From positions 1-41,059 of the forward strand of contig JAICYC010000022.1 in the NCBI GenBank assembly GCA_025934395.1: 41,059 nucleotides of DNA, given 5' to 3'. Each line of letters opens with the position of its first letter. Positions within the stretch are counted from its first letter, which is position 1. Positions 26,377 through 33,628 of the stretch are shown one piece after another. Position numbers and translations under genes: made by a program. Below the pieces are notes generated by a model. That model was not told the origin of the DNA. It was given only the letters and a program-made list of their open reading frames with translations, and did not search any database. Source of the DNA: Solirubrobacteraceae bacterium. GTDB taxonomy: Bacteria > Actinomycetota > Thermoleophilia > Solirubrobacterales > Solirubrobacteraceae.

Positions 26377-27333
26377 TCACGCCCGGCGGGGGTCAGGGCC
26401 ACGGCCGCGGCCCCGCACGAGCGCGCCGTCGAGCAGCTCGCACGAGCCCGCGCGCAGCCGCCGGCGCTGCGCGAGCAGCCTGGGAGCGGCCCGGATCGCG
26501 GCGAGGGCGCCCGCGAGCGCCGCCCGCGCGGTGTGGCGAAACGGGCTCGCGGCCAGCGTGCGCGCGGTCAGCGCGAGGGCCCCCGCGACGCCGCCCGGCG
26601 GGAGCACCTTCAGCGCCGTGGCGAGACGGTTGCGCACGGTCCGCTCGACGTTCAGGATCCTCCCGCCGTCGCTGCCGCCCCACCCGGCGTGGCCCACGTG
26701 AACCGCGCGCGCGTCGGGCACGTACGCGAAGCGCCACCCCGCGAGCCGCGCGCGGGCGTTCAGGTCCACGTCCTCGTAGAAGGCGAAGTACGTCTCGTCG
26801 TAGCCGCCGAGGTCGGCGAACAGCTCGCGGCGCAGCAGGCATGCCGCTCCCGAGACGCCGAAGACCTCGCCGCCGTCGTCGAAGTCGGCGCCGTCGGGCT
26901 CGCCCCACCCGCGCTCGAACGCCGAGCCGTGCCGCGTGAGCAGCTGCCCCGCGCTGTAGAGCACCGGCGGACCGGGGCCGGCCTGCACGATGCGCGGCTG
27001 CGTCCCGCCGAGGCCGGGGTCGGCGGCGAGCGCCTGCGAGAGCGCGAGCGCGCACCCGGCCGCCAGGAAGCAGTCCGCGTTCAGCACCAGCACGAAGGGC
27101 GCCCTGGTCCGGGCGGCACCGAGGTTCACCGCGCGCGCGAAGCCGACGTTCTCCTGCAGCTCGAGGAGCGGCACGCCGAGCTCCCGCAGGACCTCGCTCG
27201 ACCCGTCGCGCGAGCCGTTCTCGACGACGAGGAGCTCCACCTCCACCCCCTCCTGCGAGACCGCCGCGGCGACGCACCGCTCGATGTGGGCGGCGGTGTT
27301 CCAGCTCGGGATCACCACGGCGATCTCGGTCAT
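26377..27333 (-). CDS. family 2 glycosyltransferase (rhamnosyltransferase-like)
   Basis: 318 residues of GT-A fold. Blocks are IAVVIPSWNTAAHIERCV at the N terminus, LLVVENGSRDGSSEV (nucleotide contact), FARAVNLGAARTRAPFVLVLNADCF (the DxD-like NAD), VFGVSGAACLLRRELFADLGGYDE, and FYEDVDLNARARLAGW with the catalytic ED. The C-terminal region has Ala-rich amphipathic helices that may touch the membrane. The profile resembles WbbL/RfbF rhamnosyltransferases. The start ATG at 27333 overlaps the stop of the upstream glycosyltransferase gene as ATGA, so both are one translationally coupled unit. Confidence 0.92.
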   Translation of the reverse strand: MTEIAVVIPSWNTAAHIERCVAAAVSQEGVEVELLVVENGSRDGSSEVLRELGVPLLELQENVGFARAVNLGAARTRAPFVLVLNADCFLAAGCALALSQALAADPGLGGTQPRIVQAGPGPPVLYSAGQLLTRHGSAFERGWGEPDGADFDDGGEVFGVSGAACLLRRELFADLGGYDETYFAFYEDVDLNARARLAGWRFAYVPDARAVHVGHAGWGGSDGGRILNVERTVRNRLATALKVLPPGGVAGALALTARTLAASPFRHTARAALAGALAAIRAAPRLLAQRRRLRAGSCELLDGALVRGRGRGPDPRRA

Positions 27334-28217
27334 CGAGCCCTCCGCGCGAGGACCCCGCGCACCCCCACGGCGAGCAGTTTGAGGACGCAGCGAGCGCCGA
27401 GCGCGAGCGCCGCCGCCGCAACCGAGAACGGCGAGCGCGCGACGTGCTTGCGCCAGTAGCGGAGCGCGCTGCGATGGAACGCGATCGTGGTGGCGGCGGG
27501 ACGCTCGCGGCTGCTGGCGCCCTGCGCGTGGCGCACGACGAGCGCGGGCTCGTAGACCACGGCGAGCCCGAGGTCGTGGGCGCGCCTGCACCAGTCGGCG
27601 TCCTCCCAGTACATGAAGTAGCCCTCGTCGAGCGGCCCCACCTCGGCCATGCGCGCCGCGGGGACGATCAGGCACGCGCCCGAGACCCAGTCGACGCGCC
27701 GCGCGCCGCCCTCGGCGCCGGCCCGCAGCTCGCGTCGCAGTAGCGGGCTGCCCGGCCGCAGGCGCGCGAGCAGCGAAGAGCGGCCGAGCAGCGCGGTCCG
27801 TGCGCGTGGGAAGCCGCGCGCGGACTGCTCGGTGCGACCGTCGGCCCCGACCACCAGCGGGCCGCGCGCGCCGAGGCCGGGCGGCCAGTCGAGCATGGCG
27901 AGCCGGGCGAAGAAGTCCTCTGCGACCTCGACGTCGGGGTTCAGGAGCACGATCAGCTCGCATCCGCGCAGGCGCTGCACCGCCACGTTGGCCCCCGCCG
28001 CAAAGCCGCGGTTGCGTGCCAGCTCGACCACGTCGGCCCACGGCGCGTGCTCGCGCACGCGCGCAGCGGTGCCGTCCCCGGAGGCGTTGTCCACGACGGC
28101 CGCCCGCACCTCGCCGGCGAAGCCCGCGGCGCCGCGGGCGCGCTCGATCGCCGCGAGCGCGCGCACGGGCTCATCCCCGCCTCTGAACGTGACCATCGCG
28201 ACCCCGAACACGGCCAC
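27330..28217 (-). CDS. family 2 glycosyltransferase
   Basis: 295 residues. VFGVAMVTFRGGDEPVRALAAI opens the GT-A domain. AAVVDNASGDGTAARV, FAAGANVAVQRLRGCELIVLLNPDVEV (metal motif region), VDWVSGACLIVPAARMAEVG and YFMYWEDADWCRRAHDLG (catalytic ED) follow in the usual order. It is a paralogue of the gene downstream and of the one across the divergent promoter at 28274. GTG start at 28217 with TAGCCT six bases upstream, suggesting a leaderless message. It is first gene of a two-gene unit with an ATGA overlap. Confidence 0.92.
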   Translation of the reverse strand: MAVFGVAMVTFRGGDEPVRALAAIERARGAAGFAGEVRAAVVDNASGDGTAARVREHAPWADVVELARNRGFAAGANVAVQRLRGCELIVLLNPDVEVAEDFFARLAMLDWPPGLGARGPLVVGADGRTEQSARGFPRARTALLGRSSLLARLRPGSPLLRRELRAGAEGGARRVDWVSGACLIVPAARMAEVGPLDEGYFMYWEDADWCRRAHDLGLAVVYEPALVVRHAQGASSRERPAATTIAFHRSALRYWRKHVARSPFSVAAAALALGARCVLKLLAVGVRGVLARRAR

Positions 28218-28223
28218 GCGCCC

Positions 28224-28229
28224 AGGCTA
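28224..28229 (-). promoter_or_regulatory. -10 box, minus-strand glycosyltransferase unit
   Basis: TAGCCT on the minus strand, six bases before the GTG at 28217. With the plus-strand -10 at 28261-28266 it makes a compact divergent promoter region of about 56 bases. Confidence 0.5.
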
Positions 28230-28260
28230 CCCGCTCGGGATCGCGCTCCGCTTCTGCGGA

Positions 28261-28266
28261 TACCGT
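28261..28266 (+). promoter_or_regulatory. -10 box, plus-strand glycosyltransferase unit
   Basis: TACCGT preceded by GGA and ending seven bases before the ATG at 28274, the optimal spacing for transcription to begin at the start codon. Confidence 0.55.
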
Positions 28267-28273
28267 CTGTGCG

Positions 28274-29215
28274 ATGAGCGCGGGCCCGCGGGTGTCGGTG
28301 GTGGTGGTCACCCACAACAACAGCCTGCTGATCGGCGACTGCCTGCGGGCGATCTCCGCGTCGCTCCCCGACGGCGGCGGCGGCGAGGTGATCGTGGTCG
28401 ACAACGCCTCCGGCGACGACACGATCGCCGCGATCGAGCGCACCGGGCTCGCGGTGGAGGTGGTCGCGCTGCAGCACAACGTGGGGTTCGCCGGAGGCGT
28501 CAACCGCGGGCGCGAGCGCGCGCAGGGCGCCTGCGTGGCGCTGGTCAACAGCGATGCGTTCCCCGACCCGGGCTGCATCGCCCGCCTGCTGGAGCGGCTC
28601 GAGCGGGACCCGAGGGCGGGCATCGTGGGCGCGGGCCTGCGCTACCCCTCCGGCGAGCTGCAGCCGTCCGCGGGCACGTTCCCGTCGCTGCTCGGCGGAT
28701 TGTGGGTGGCGCTGTTCCTGCACCGCGCGCCGGGGCTCTCCCGGATCGGGATCGGGTACCTCGCCGTTCCCGGCCTCTACCGCCGCGCGCGGCGGGTGGA
28801 CTGGGTCTCGGGCGCCGTGTGCGCGGCGCGAGCCGACCTCCCGGCGCTGCCGGAGACGACGTTCATGTACGGAGAGGACGTGCGCTGGGCGGCGGCGTGC
28901 CGGGATGCCGGCCTGGAGGTGTGGGTCGAGCCTGCGGCCACGGCGGTCCACATCGGCCGGGCGAGCGTGGACGCCAGCCAGGATCCTGGCTTCGCGCAGC
29001 GTCAGCGTGTCGCGTTCGAGCTCGCGTGGTTCGCGCCGCGGGGCGCTGCCGCCGTGCTGGCCGCACGCGGCGTGCTCGTCCTGCACGCGCTTGCGCGGAT
29101 CGTCGTGTTCGGCGCGCTCGACGCGGCGCGCGGTCGCGGCGGTGGGCGGGTACGCGAGTACGGCGCGCTCGCACGCGCGGCCGTGACGATGAGCATCCCG
29201 GCGGCGCGAACATGA
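28274..29215 (+). CDS. family 2 glycosyltransferase
   Basis: 313 residues. The GT-A domain shows PRVSVVVVTHNNSLLIGDCL, VIVVDNASGDDTIAAI, FAGGVNRGRERAQGACVALVNSDAFPD, VDWVSGAVCAARADL and TTFMYGEDVRWAAACRDAG. A C-terminal hydrophobic segment (AAAVLAARGVLVLHALARIVVFGAL) may anchor it to the membrane. Like its two neighbours it resembles rhamnosyl/galactofuranosyl transferases of surface polysaccharides; acceptor and donor are unknown. The stop overlaps the start of the next glycosyltransferase as ATGA, so the two are coupled. Confidence 0.92.
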   Translation: MSAGPRVSVVVVTHNNSLLIGDCLRAISASLPDGGGGEVIVVDNASGDDTIAAIERTGLAVEVVALQHNVGFAGGVNRGRERAQGACVALVNSDAFPDPGCIARLLERLERDPRAGIVGAGLRYPSGELQPSAGTFPSLLGGLWVALFLHRAPGLSRIGIGYLAVPGLYRRARRVDWVSGAVCAARADLPALPETTFMYGEDVRWAAACRDAGLEVWVEPAATAVHIGRASVDASQDPGFAQRQRVAFELAWFAPRGAAAVLAARGVLVLHALARIVVFGALDAARGRGGGRVREYGALARAAVTMSIPAART

Positions 29216-30285
29216 GCGGCGCCCCGCGCCGTGTCCTGTTCGACGCGCTCGCTGCACGCTTCGGCGGCGGCGCGCACGCGGCTGCCCAGATCGCGTTGCA
29301 CCTCGCCCGAACCCCCGCCGTCGCGGCGATCACGGTGGTCGCACGCCGCGACTCGATCGTCGCGGAGCGGCTCGCGGGCGCGGAGGGCGTGAGCGTGGTG
29401 CAGCTTCCCGCCGCCGCCGCGCTCGAGCTGCCGCGCCGCGTTGCGTGGGAGGCCTTCCGCCTGGGCGCCCTCGCGCGCCGCGAGCGAAGCGACGTGCTCC
29501 TCACGATGACGGCGCTGCCCGCTCGCGTCCGCGACGCCCGCCTGGTGTGCGTCTTCGCCAACCCGGTGATGTACGAAACCGACACCGCGGCCAACCGGCT
29601 GCGCCGGCGGGCCACGCGACGCACCGTACGCGACGCCTCCTATCTCGCAGCCCCGTCGTCGATGATGGCGGGGCTCGTCTCCGACTACCTCGGACGGCCG
29701 TGCGCGGTGCTGCCGCTCGGGGTCGATCACCAGGCCTTCACCCCCGCCGATCCCCCGGGAGAGGAGGTCCTGTGCGTGGCGGACTTCTACGCGCACAAGC
29801 GCCACGACGTGCTGCTCGATGCGTGGGCGTCGCTGCCGGCGCCGCGCCCGCGCCTGCGGCTGATCGGCGACCCCGCGGTGGACCCGGGCACGTTCGCGCG
29901 CGTACGCGAGCGCGTGGCGCTCCTCGGTGAGGGCGCCGGCGAGGTCTCGATCGAGCACCGTCTGCCCATGGCGCGGCTCGTCGAGGCCTACCGCGCGGCG
30001 CGCGTGTTCGTGATGCCCTCCGAGCGCGAGAGCTTCTGCATGCCGCTCGCCGAGGCGATGGCCTGCGGCGTGCCGGCAGTGGCGCGCTCGATCGAGAGCC
30101 TGCGCGAGACGGGCGGCGAGGGGGCCCTGTACGTGCGGGACGCCGACCCCGCCGTCTGGAGCGCGGAGATCGCTCGCGTGCTGGGCGACGGCGGCGTCCA
30201 CACGCGACTGCGCGCCGCGGCGATCGCCGCGGCCTCCCGCTTCTCGTGGGAGCGCGGCGCAGCGCAGCTCTCCGAGCAGCTGTAG
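29212..30285 (+). CDS. GT-B glycosyltransferase (GT4 family)
   Basis: 357 residues. N-terminal acceptor domain with FDALAARFGGGAHAAAQIALHLAR. A linker leads into the C-terminal donor domain: AVLPLGVDHQAFTPAD, VLCVADFYAHKRHDVLLDAW, RLRLIGDP, and FVMPSERESFCMPLAEAMACGVPAVAR with the E-x7-E nucleotide-sugar site. This is a retaining GT4 enzyme of the kind that extends lipid-linked oligosaccharides. The ATG at 29212 overlaps the preceding stop by four bases, which rejects a much longer in-frame reading that runs back through the previous gene. Confidence 0.92.
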   Translation: MSGAPRRVLFDALAARFGGGAHAAAQIALHLARTPAVAAITVVARRDSIVAERLAGAEGVSVVQLPAAAALELPRRVAWEAFRLGALARRERSDVLLTMTALPARVRDARLVCVFANPVMYETDTAANRLRRRATRRTVRDASYLAAPSSMMAGLVSDYLGRPCAVLPLGVDHQAFTPADPPGEEVLCVADFYAHKRHDVLLDAWASLPAPRPRLRLIGDPAVDPGTFARVRERVALLGEGAGEVSIEHRLPMARLVEAYRAARVFVMPSERESFCMPLAEAMACGVPAVARSIESLRETGGEGALYVRDADPAVWSAEIARVLGDGGVHTRLRAAAIAAASRFSWERGAAQLSEQL

Positions 30286-30300
30286 GCCGGACGGCGCATC

Positions 30301-30306
30301 TAGCAT
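30301..30306 (+). promoter_or_regulatory. -10 box of methyltransferase gene
   Basis: TAGCAT abuts a GTG at 30307 and ends six bases before the GTG at 30313. Only the latter can be translated from a transcript started by this box, so it decides the start. Confidence 0.45.
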
Positions 30307-30312
30307 GTGCGC

Positions 30313-31122
30313 GTGGCGGACGCCGCCCCCACTCCGTCGCTCGCGGACCGCGTCGCGGCGGTGGACTGGTACCACACGCTCTCGCTGCCGGGCGGGGTCG
30401 TCACCCCCGGCAGCTTCGACACCGCGGACGAGCTGACCCGCATCCCCTTCCCGGAGTCGCTCGCAGGACGACGCTGCCTGGACGTCGCCACCGCGGACGG
30501 GTTCTGGGCCTTCGAGATGGAGCGCCGCGGGGCCGCGGAGGTGCTCGCGATCGACCTCCGTCACGAGCGCCTGGACTGGCCCGCCGATCGCGTGGACCAG
30601 CCGGGCGACGGGCTCTCGCGCTCGCGCTCGGGGTTCGAGCTCGCACGCGAGGCGCTGGGGTCCAGCGTGACTTGGCGCGAGCAGTCGGTCTACGAGCTGG
30701 ACCCCGGGGAGCTGGGGGAGTTCGACTTCGTGTTCGTCGGCAGCCTGCTCGGCCATCTCCGCGATCCGATCGCGGCGCTCGCGGCGCTCGCGGGCGTGCT
30801 GCGGGGGGAGCTGCTGTCGGTCGACTTCATCTCGGCGCCGCTCACACTCAGGCACCCGCGCGCGCCGGTGGCACGCCTGGAGGGACACGACTGGCCGCTG
30901 TGGTGGGTTCCGAACCTCGCCGCCTACCGGTCGATGTTCGGGGCTGCGGGGCTGCGCGTGCTCGCCGCCGGCCGCCCGTTCTTCGTCAAGCGGGGGCTGG
31001 GCTACAGCGGCGCCTACGGCCTCGAAGGGGCGCGCGTGCCGCTCCACCGGAGGCTGCGCCACGCCGCGACGGCGTCGCTGGGCAACATGCACGCGTGGGT
31101 GCGCGCGGAGGCGCGTCGCTAG
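30313..31122 (+). CDS. SAM-dependent methyltransferase, CmoB/DUF1698-like
   Basis: 269 residues. The N-terminal segment VAAVDWYHTLSLPGGVVTPGSFDTADEL followed by GRRCLDVATADGFWAFEMERRGAAEVLAIDL (SAM site) is the pattern of the CmoB-like methyltransferases often found in glycan clusters. FDFVFVGSLLGHLRDPIAAL is the post-II motif. A true tRNA CmoB would be longer and lie elsewhere, so sugar methylation or a related carboxymethyl-type reaction is more likely. The stop TAG shares a CTAG with the stop of the convergent gene. The next upstream gene ends 27 bases away. Confidence 0.87.
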   Translation: MADAAPTPSLADRVAAVDWYHTLSLPGGVVTPGSFDTADELTRIPFPESLAGRRCLDVATADGFWAFEMERRGAAEVLAIDLRHERLDWPADRVDQPGDGLSRSRSGFELAREALGSSVTWREQSVYELDPGELGEFDFVFVGSLLGHLRDPIAALAALAGVLRGELLSVDFISAPLTLRHPRAPVARLEGHDWPLWWVPNLAAYRSMFGAAGLRVLAAGRPFFVKRGLGYSGAYGLEGARVPLHRRLRHAATASLGNMHAWVRAEARR

Positions 31123-32057
31123 CGCCGCAGGACGGCGAGCGCGTGCAGCGTGTCGCGCTCGCCGCCCGCCCCGTCGAGCGCCCACGTCAGCGGGTAACAC
31201 ACGCAGCACACGGCGGCGAGCGCCCGCAGCTTCAGGCCACCCGGCGCGATGCACCGCCCCACGAGGGCGTACTGGAGGCTCGCGGGCAGCCCGAGCACGC
31301 TCGTCGAGCTCCACATCCGCAGCGGTTCGAGCCCGGCTGCGCGGAGGGCGCGGGCGAGCGCGTCGCCGCCGAGGTGCGTGCGATGGCGTGGGAGGTCGAG
31401 GTGGAACCAGCGGCCGCGGAACGCCCGCCGCTGCCACGAGGCGTAGTTCGGGAGCGAGACCGCCACCCGCCCGCCCGCGGCGAGCGCCTCGCGCACGCGG
31501 CGCAGGTCGGACACGGGGTCGGCGAGGTGCTCCAGCGAGTGGCGCATGATCACCAGGTCGTAGCTCCCGGGGCGCAGCGGCGCGCGCGAGAGCGTGGGCG
31601 CGAGCACCTCGACGCCGTTCGTGCCCGCGACGGCCGCAGCCTGCGCGGAGGGCTCGATCCCCGCGACGCGCCAGCCGCGGGCGATCAGCGCGCCTGCCAG
31701 CTCTCCGCGGGCGCAGCCGACATCGAGCGCCACGCCGGGAGCCCCGGCGAGCGCGTCTGTGAACGGGCGCGAGCGCAGGATCGCCCCGGCCTGCAGGCGC
31801 TTGAGCGCGGCCAGCGCGCGTCCGAGGACGCCCGCGGAGCCGTCGGCGTGCGAGCCGTAGCCCTCGGGGTAGAGCGCCGCGAGCTCCTCCTCGGCGAGCT
31901 GCGGCTCGGTCGTGCCCGCGCCGCAGCGCGAGCACGTGCGCACCTCGAAGCGTCCGGGGAGGCCGAGCAGGCGGTCCCCGCCGACGATCGAAGGGCGCAC
32001 GGGCAGCTCGCCGTCGCAGAACGGGCAGCGCCGCAAGCTCGCGTCGGGCGTGGTCAC
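31119..32057 (-). CDS. class I methyltransferase with N-terminal zinc-ribbon
   Basis: About 312 residues. Two CxxC knuckles (RRCPFCDG near residue 11 and RTCSRCGAGTTEPQ near 43) form a zinc ribbon. A SAM fold follows: VALDVGCARGELAGALIARGWRVAGIEPS, YDLVIMRHSLEHLADPVSDLRRVREAL and GRVAVSLPNYASWQRRAFRGRWFHLDLPRH. This is the architecture of many polysaccharide-associated methyltransferases. A hydrophobic C-terminal stretch containing CCVCY may be membrane-peripheral. GTG at 32057 is my choice; an in-frame GTG at 32075 adds MCKCPC and would back into the divergent promoter. Confidence 0.88.
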   Translation of the reverse strand: MTTPDASLRRCPFCDGELPVRPSIVGGDRLLGLPGRFEVRTCSRCGAGTTEPQLAEEELAALYPEGYGSHADGSAGVLGRALAALKRLQAGAILRSRPFTDALAGAPGVALDVGCARGELAGALIARGWRVAGIEPSAQAAAVAGTNGVEVLAPTLSRAPLRPGSYDLVIMRHSLEHLADPVSDLRRVREALAAGGRVAVSLPNYASWQRRAFRGRWFHLDLPRHRTHLGGDALARALRAAGLEPLRMWSSTSVLGLPASLQYALVGRCIAPGGLKLRALAAVCCVCYPLTWALDGAGGERDTLHALAVLRR

Positions 32058-32067
32058 GCACGGACAC

Positions 32068-32097
32068 TTACACACGGCCGGGCGGCGGACCTATACT
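32068..32097 (+). promoter_or_regulatory. promoter TTACAC-N18-TATACT
   Basis: TTACAC (32068-32073), 18-base spacer, near-consensus TATACT (32092-32097), 11 bases before the ATG at 32109. The leader would be only a few bases. Confidence 0.6.
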
Positions 32098-32108
32098 GCC
32101 GCCGCCGC

Positions 32109-32945
32109 ATGGCCAGACGCCTACGCCGCCGCCTCAAAGACGCGATCCTGCGCTCGCGCCTGCCCTTCAAGCGCCCGCTTGCGCGGGCGTACCTGCGCGC
32201 GGTGGAAGCCCGCCGGGCACGCGCCGTGCGCGGACCCGACGGCGCGGATCACGGCCTCCCGGTGCCGCCCGCACGGCTCCGTGTGCTCGTCGCGGGAAGC
32301 GCCGACCGCGACCGCTTCCTGCGCTCTGGCGAGGTCCAGGCGAGGCACCTGAGGCAGCTCCTGCACGACGCGGGCACACCGATCGAGGAGATGCACGCGA
32401 TCCTCGACTTCGGGTGCGGCTGCGGGCGGATCGCGCGCTGGTTCGCCGAGCTCGAGCGGCTGCAGGTGCACGGCTGCGACTACAACCGCGAGCTCGTCGA
32501 ATGGTGCGCGGCGAACCTCCCGTTCCTGAACGCGCGCACGACCGAGCTCGAGCCGCCGCTGCCCTACGCGCCGGGGGCGTTCGACTTCGTGTACGCGTTC
32601 TCGGTGTTCACGCACCTCTCCGTCGGGCTCGCCGAAGCCTGGATCGCGGAGCTGGCCCGGGTGGTGCGCCCGGGCGGGATGCTGTGGTTCACGATCCACG
32701 GAGAGAGCTACCGCGAGCGCCTGCTGCAGGAGCAGGCCGCGCGCTTCGACGCGGGCGAGATCGTCGTGTGGCTGCCGGAGGTCCAGGGCACGAACCTGTG
32801 CGGCGCCCACTGGCCCGAGCCCGCGGTGCGGCGCATGTTCGGCGGCCCCTTCGACGTGGTGGCGCACTTCGACCCGCGCGCCGAGCCCGAGATCGCCGAG
32901 CGCACGGTCCTCGCGCACGACGCCTACCTGCTGCGCCGCGTGTAG
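32109..32945 (+). CDS. class I SAM-dependent methyltransferase
   Basis: 278 residues. A basic N-terminal helix (ARRLRRRLKDAILRSR) leads into the SAM fold: MHAILDFGCGCGRIARWFAELERLQVHGCDYN, then FDFVYAFSVFTHLSVGLAEAWIAELARVVRPGGMLWFTIHGE. The C-terminal half (GEIVVWLPEVQGTNLCGAHWPEPAVRRMFG) is typical of methyltransferases paired with glycosyltransferases. It lacks the zinc ribbon of its divergent neighbour and is not a close copy of it. Probably O-methylates a sugar of the surface glycan. Confidence 0.88.
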   Translation: MARRLRRRLKDAILRSRLPFKRPLARAYLRAVEARRARAVRGPDGADHGLPVPPARLRVLVAGSADRDRFLRSGEVQARHLRQLLHDAGTPIEEMHAILDFGCGCGRIARWFAELERLQVHGCDYNRELVEWCAANLPFLNARTTELEPPLPYAPGAFDFVYAFSVFTHLSVGLAEAWIAELARVVRPGGMLWFTIHGESYRERLLQEQAARFDAGEIVVWLPEVQGTNLCGAHWPEPAVRRMFGGPFDVVAHFDPRAEPEIAERTVLAHDAYLLRRV

Positions 32946-32993
32946 CGCCCCCGGAGCAACGTCGCGTCCTCCCTGCGCCCGGCGACCCCCGCC

Positions 32994-32999
32994 TATACT
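32994..32999 (+). promoter_or_regulatory. -10 box of acyltransferase gene
   Basis: Near-consensus TATACT, eight bases before the ATG at 33008, in the 62-base gap after the methyltransferase gene. No clear -35 is visible; leaderless translation is expected. Confidence 0.6.
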
Positions 33000-33007
33000 C
33001 GCGCCCG

Positions 33008-33628
33008 ATGGACGCGACGGGACCGGCGCCCGAGCCCGTGCCCTGGTGGACCCGCCTTGCACGGCGCGTGCGCGAGCACCCGCCTGAGCTCCCCCCCGGC
33101 GTGACGGTGGGACGGCACTCCTACGGCTACGACGCCGACACGTTCCCGATCTACACCGAAGGGGCGCGGATCGAGGTGGGCGCGTTCTGCAGCATCGGCC
33201 CCGGCGCACGCATCCACGGCGGGGGCGAGCACGTGATGACGCGCGCGAGCACTTTCCCGCTCAACGCGCTCCTGTTCGACCCGGCGCGCCGCAACGCCCT
33301 CGACGACCTCGCCACCGGCCCGACGGTGATCGGGAACGACGTGTGGGTCGGCAGCGGCGCGACCGTGCTCGCCGGCGTCACCGTCGGCGACGGCGCGGTG
33401 GTGGGCGCGGCAGCCGTGGTCACCAGCTCGGTGCCGCCGTACGCGGTCGTCGTCGGGAACCCCGCGCACGTGATCCGCTACCGCTTCGAGGCCCCCATCC
33501 GCGAGCGCCTGCTGGCGCTGCGCTGGTGGGAGTGGAGCGACGAGCAGATCCGCGCGCTGCGCGACGCGTTCATGTCGGACGTCGAGTCCTTCCTGGGCGC
33601 AGTCGAGCGGGAACAACCGAGCCGGTGA
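33008..33628 (+). CDS. hexapeptide-repeat (left-handed beta-helix) acyltransferase
   Basis: 206 residues of the CatB/Vat xenobiotic-acyltransferase type. The N-terminal segment VTVGRHSYGYDADTFPIYTEGARIEVGAFCSIGPGARIHGGGEHVMT contains the conserved start of the helix. Repeats follow (VIGNDVWVGSGATVLAGVTVGDGAVVGAAAVVTSSVPPYAVVVGNPAHVI), then the C-terminal RYRFEAPIRERLLALRWWEW. In a glycan cluster it most likely O-acetylates a sugar rather than an antibiotic. The last 59 bases overlap the 3' end of the convergent flippase gene. Confidence 0.92.
   Translation: MDATGPAPEPVPWWTRLARRVREHPPELPPGVTVGRHSYGYDADTFPIYTEGARIEVGAFCSIGPGARIHGGGEHVMTRASTFPLNALLFDPARRNALDDLATGPTVIGNDVWVGSGATVLAGVTVGDGAVVGAAAVVTSSVPPYAVVVGNPAHVIRYRFEAPIRERLLALRWWEWSDEQIRALRDAFMSDVESFLGAVEREQPSR

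Noticed and set aside
29002-32067. Long minus-strand open frame across the glycosyltransferase/methyltransferase block
   Set aside because: Arg/Ala/Gly-rich composition with no motif, and antisense to three well-supported genes.
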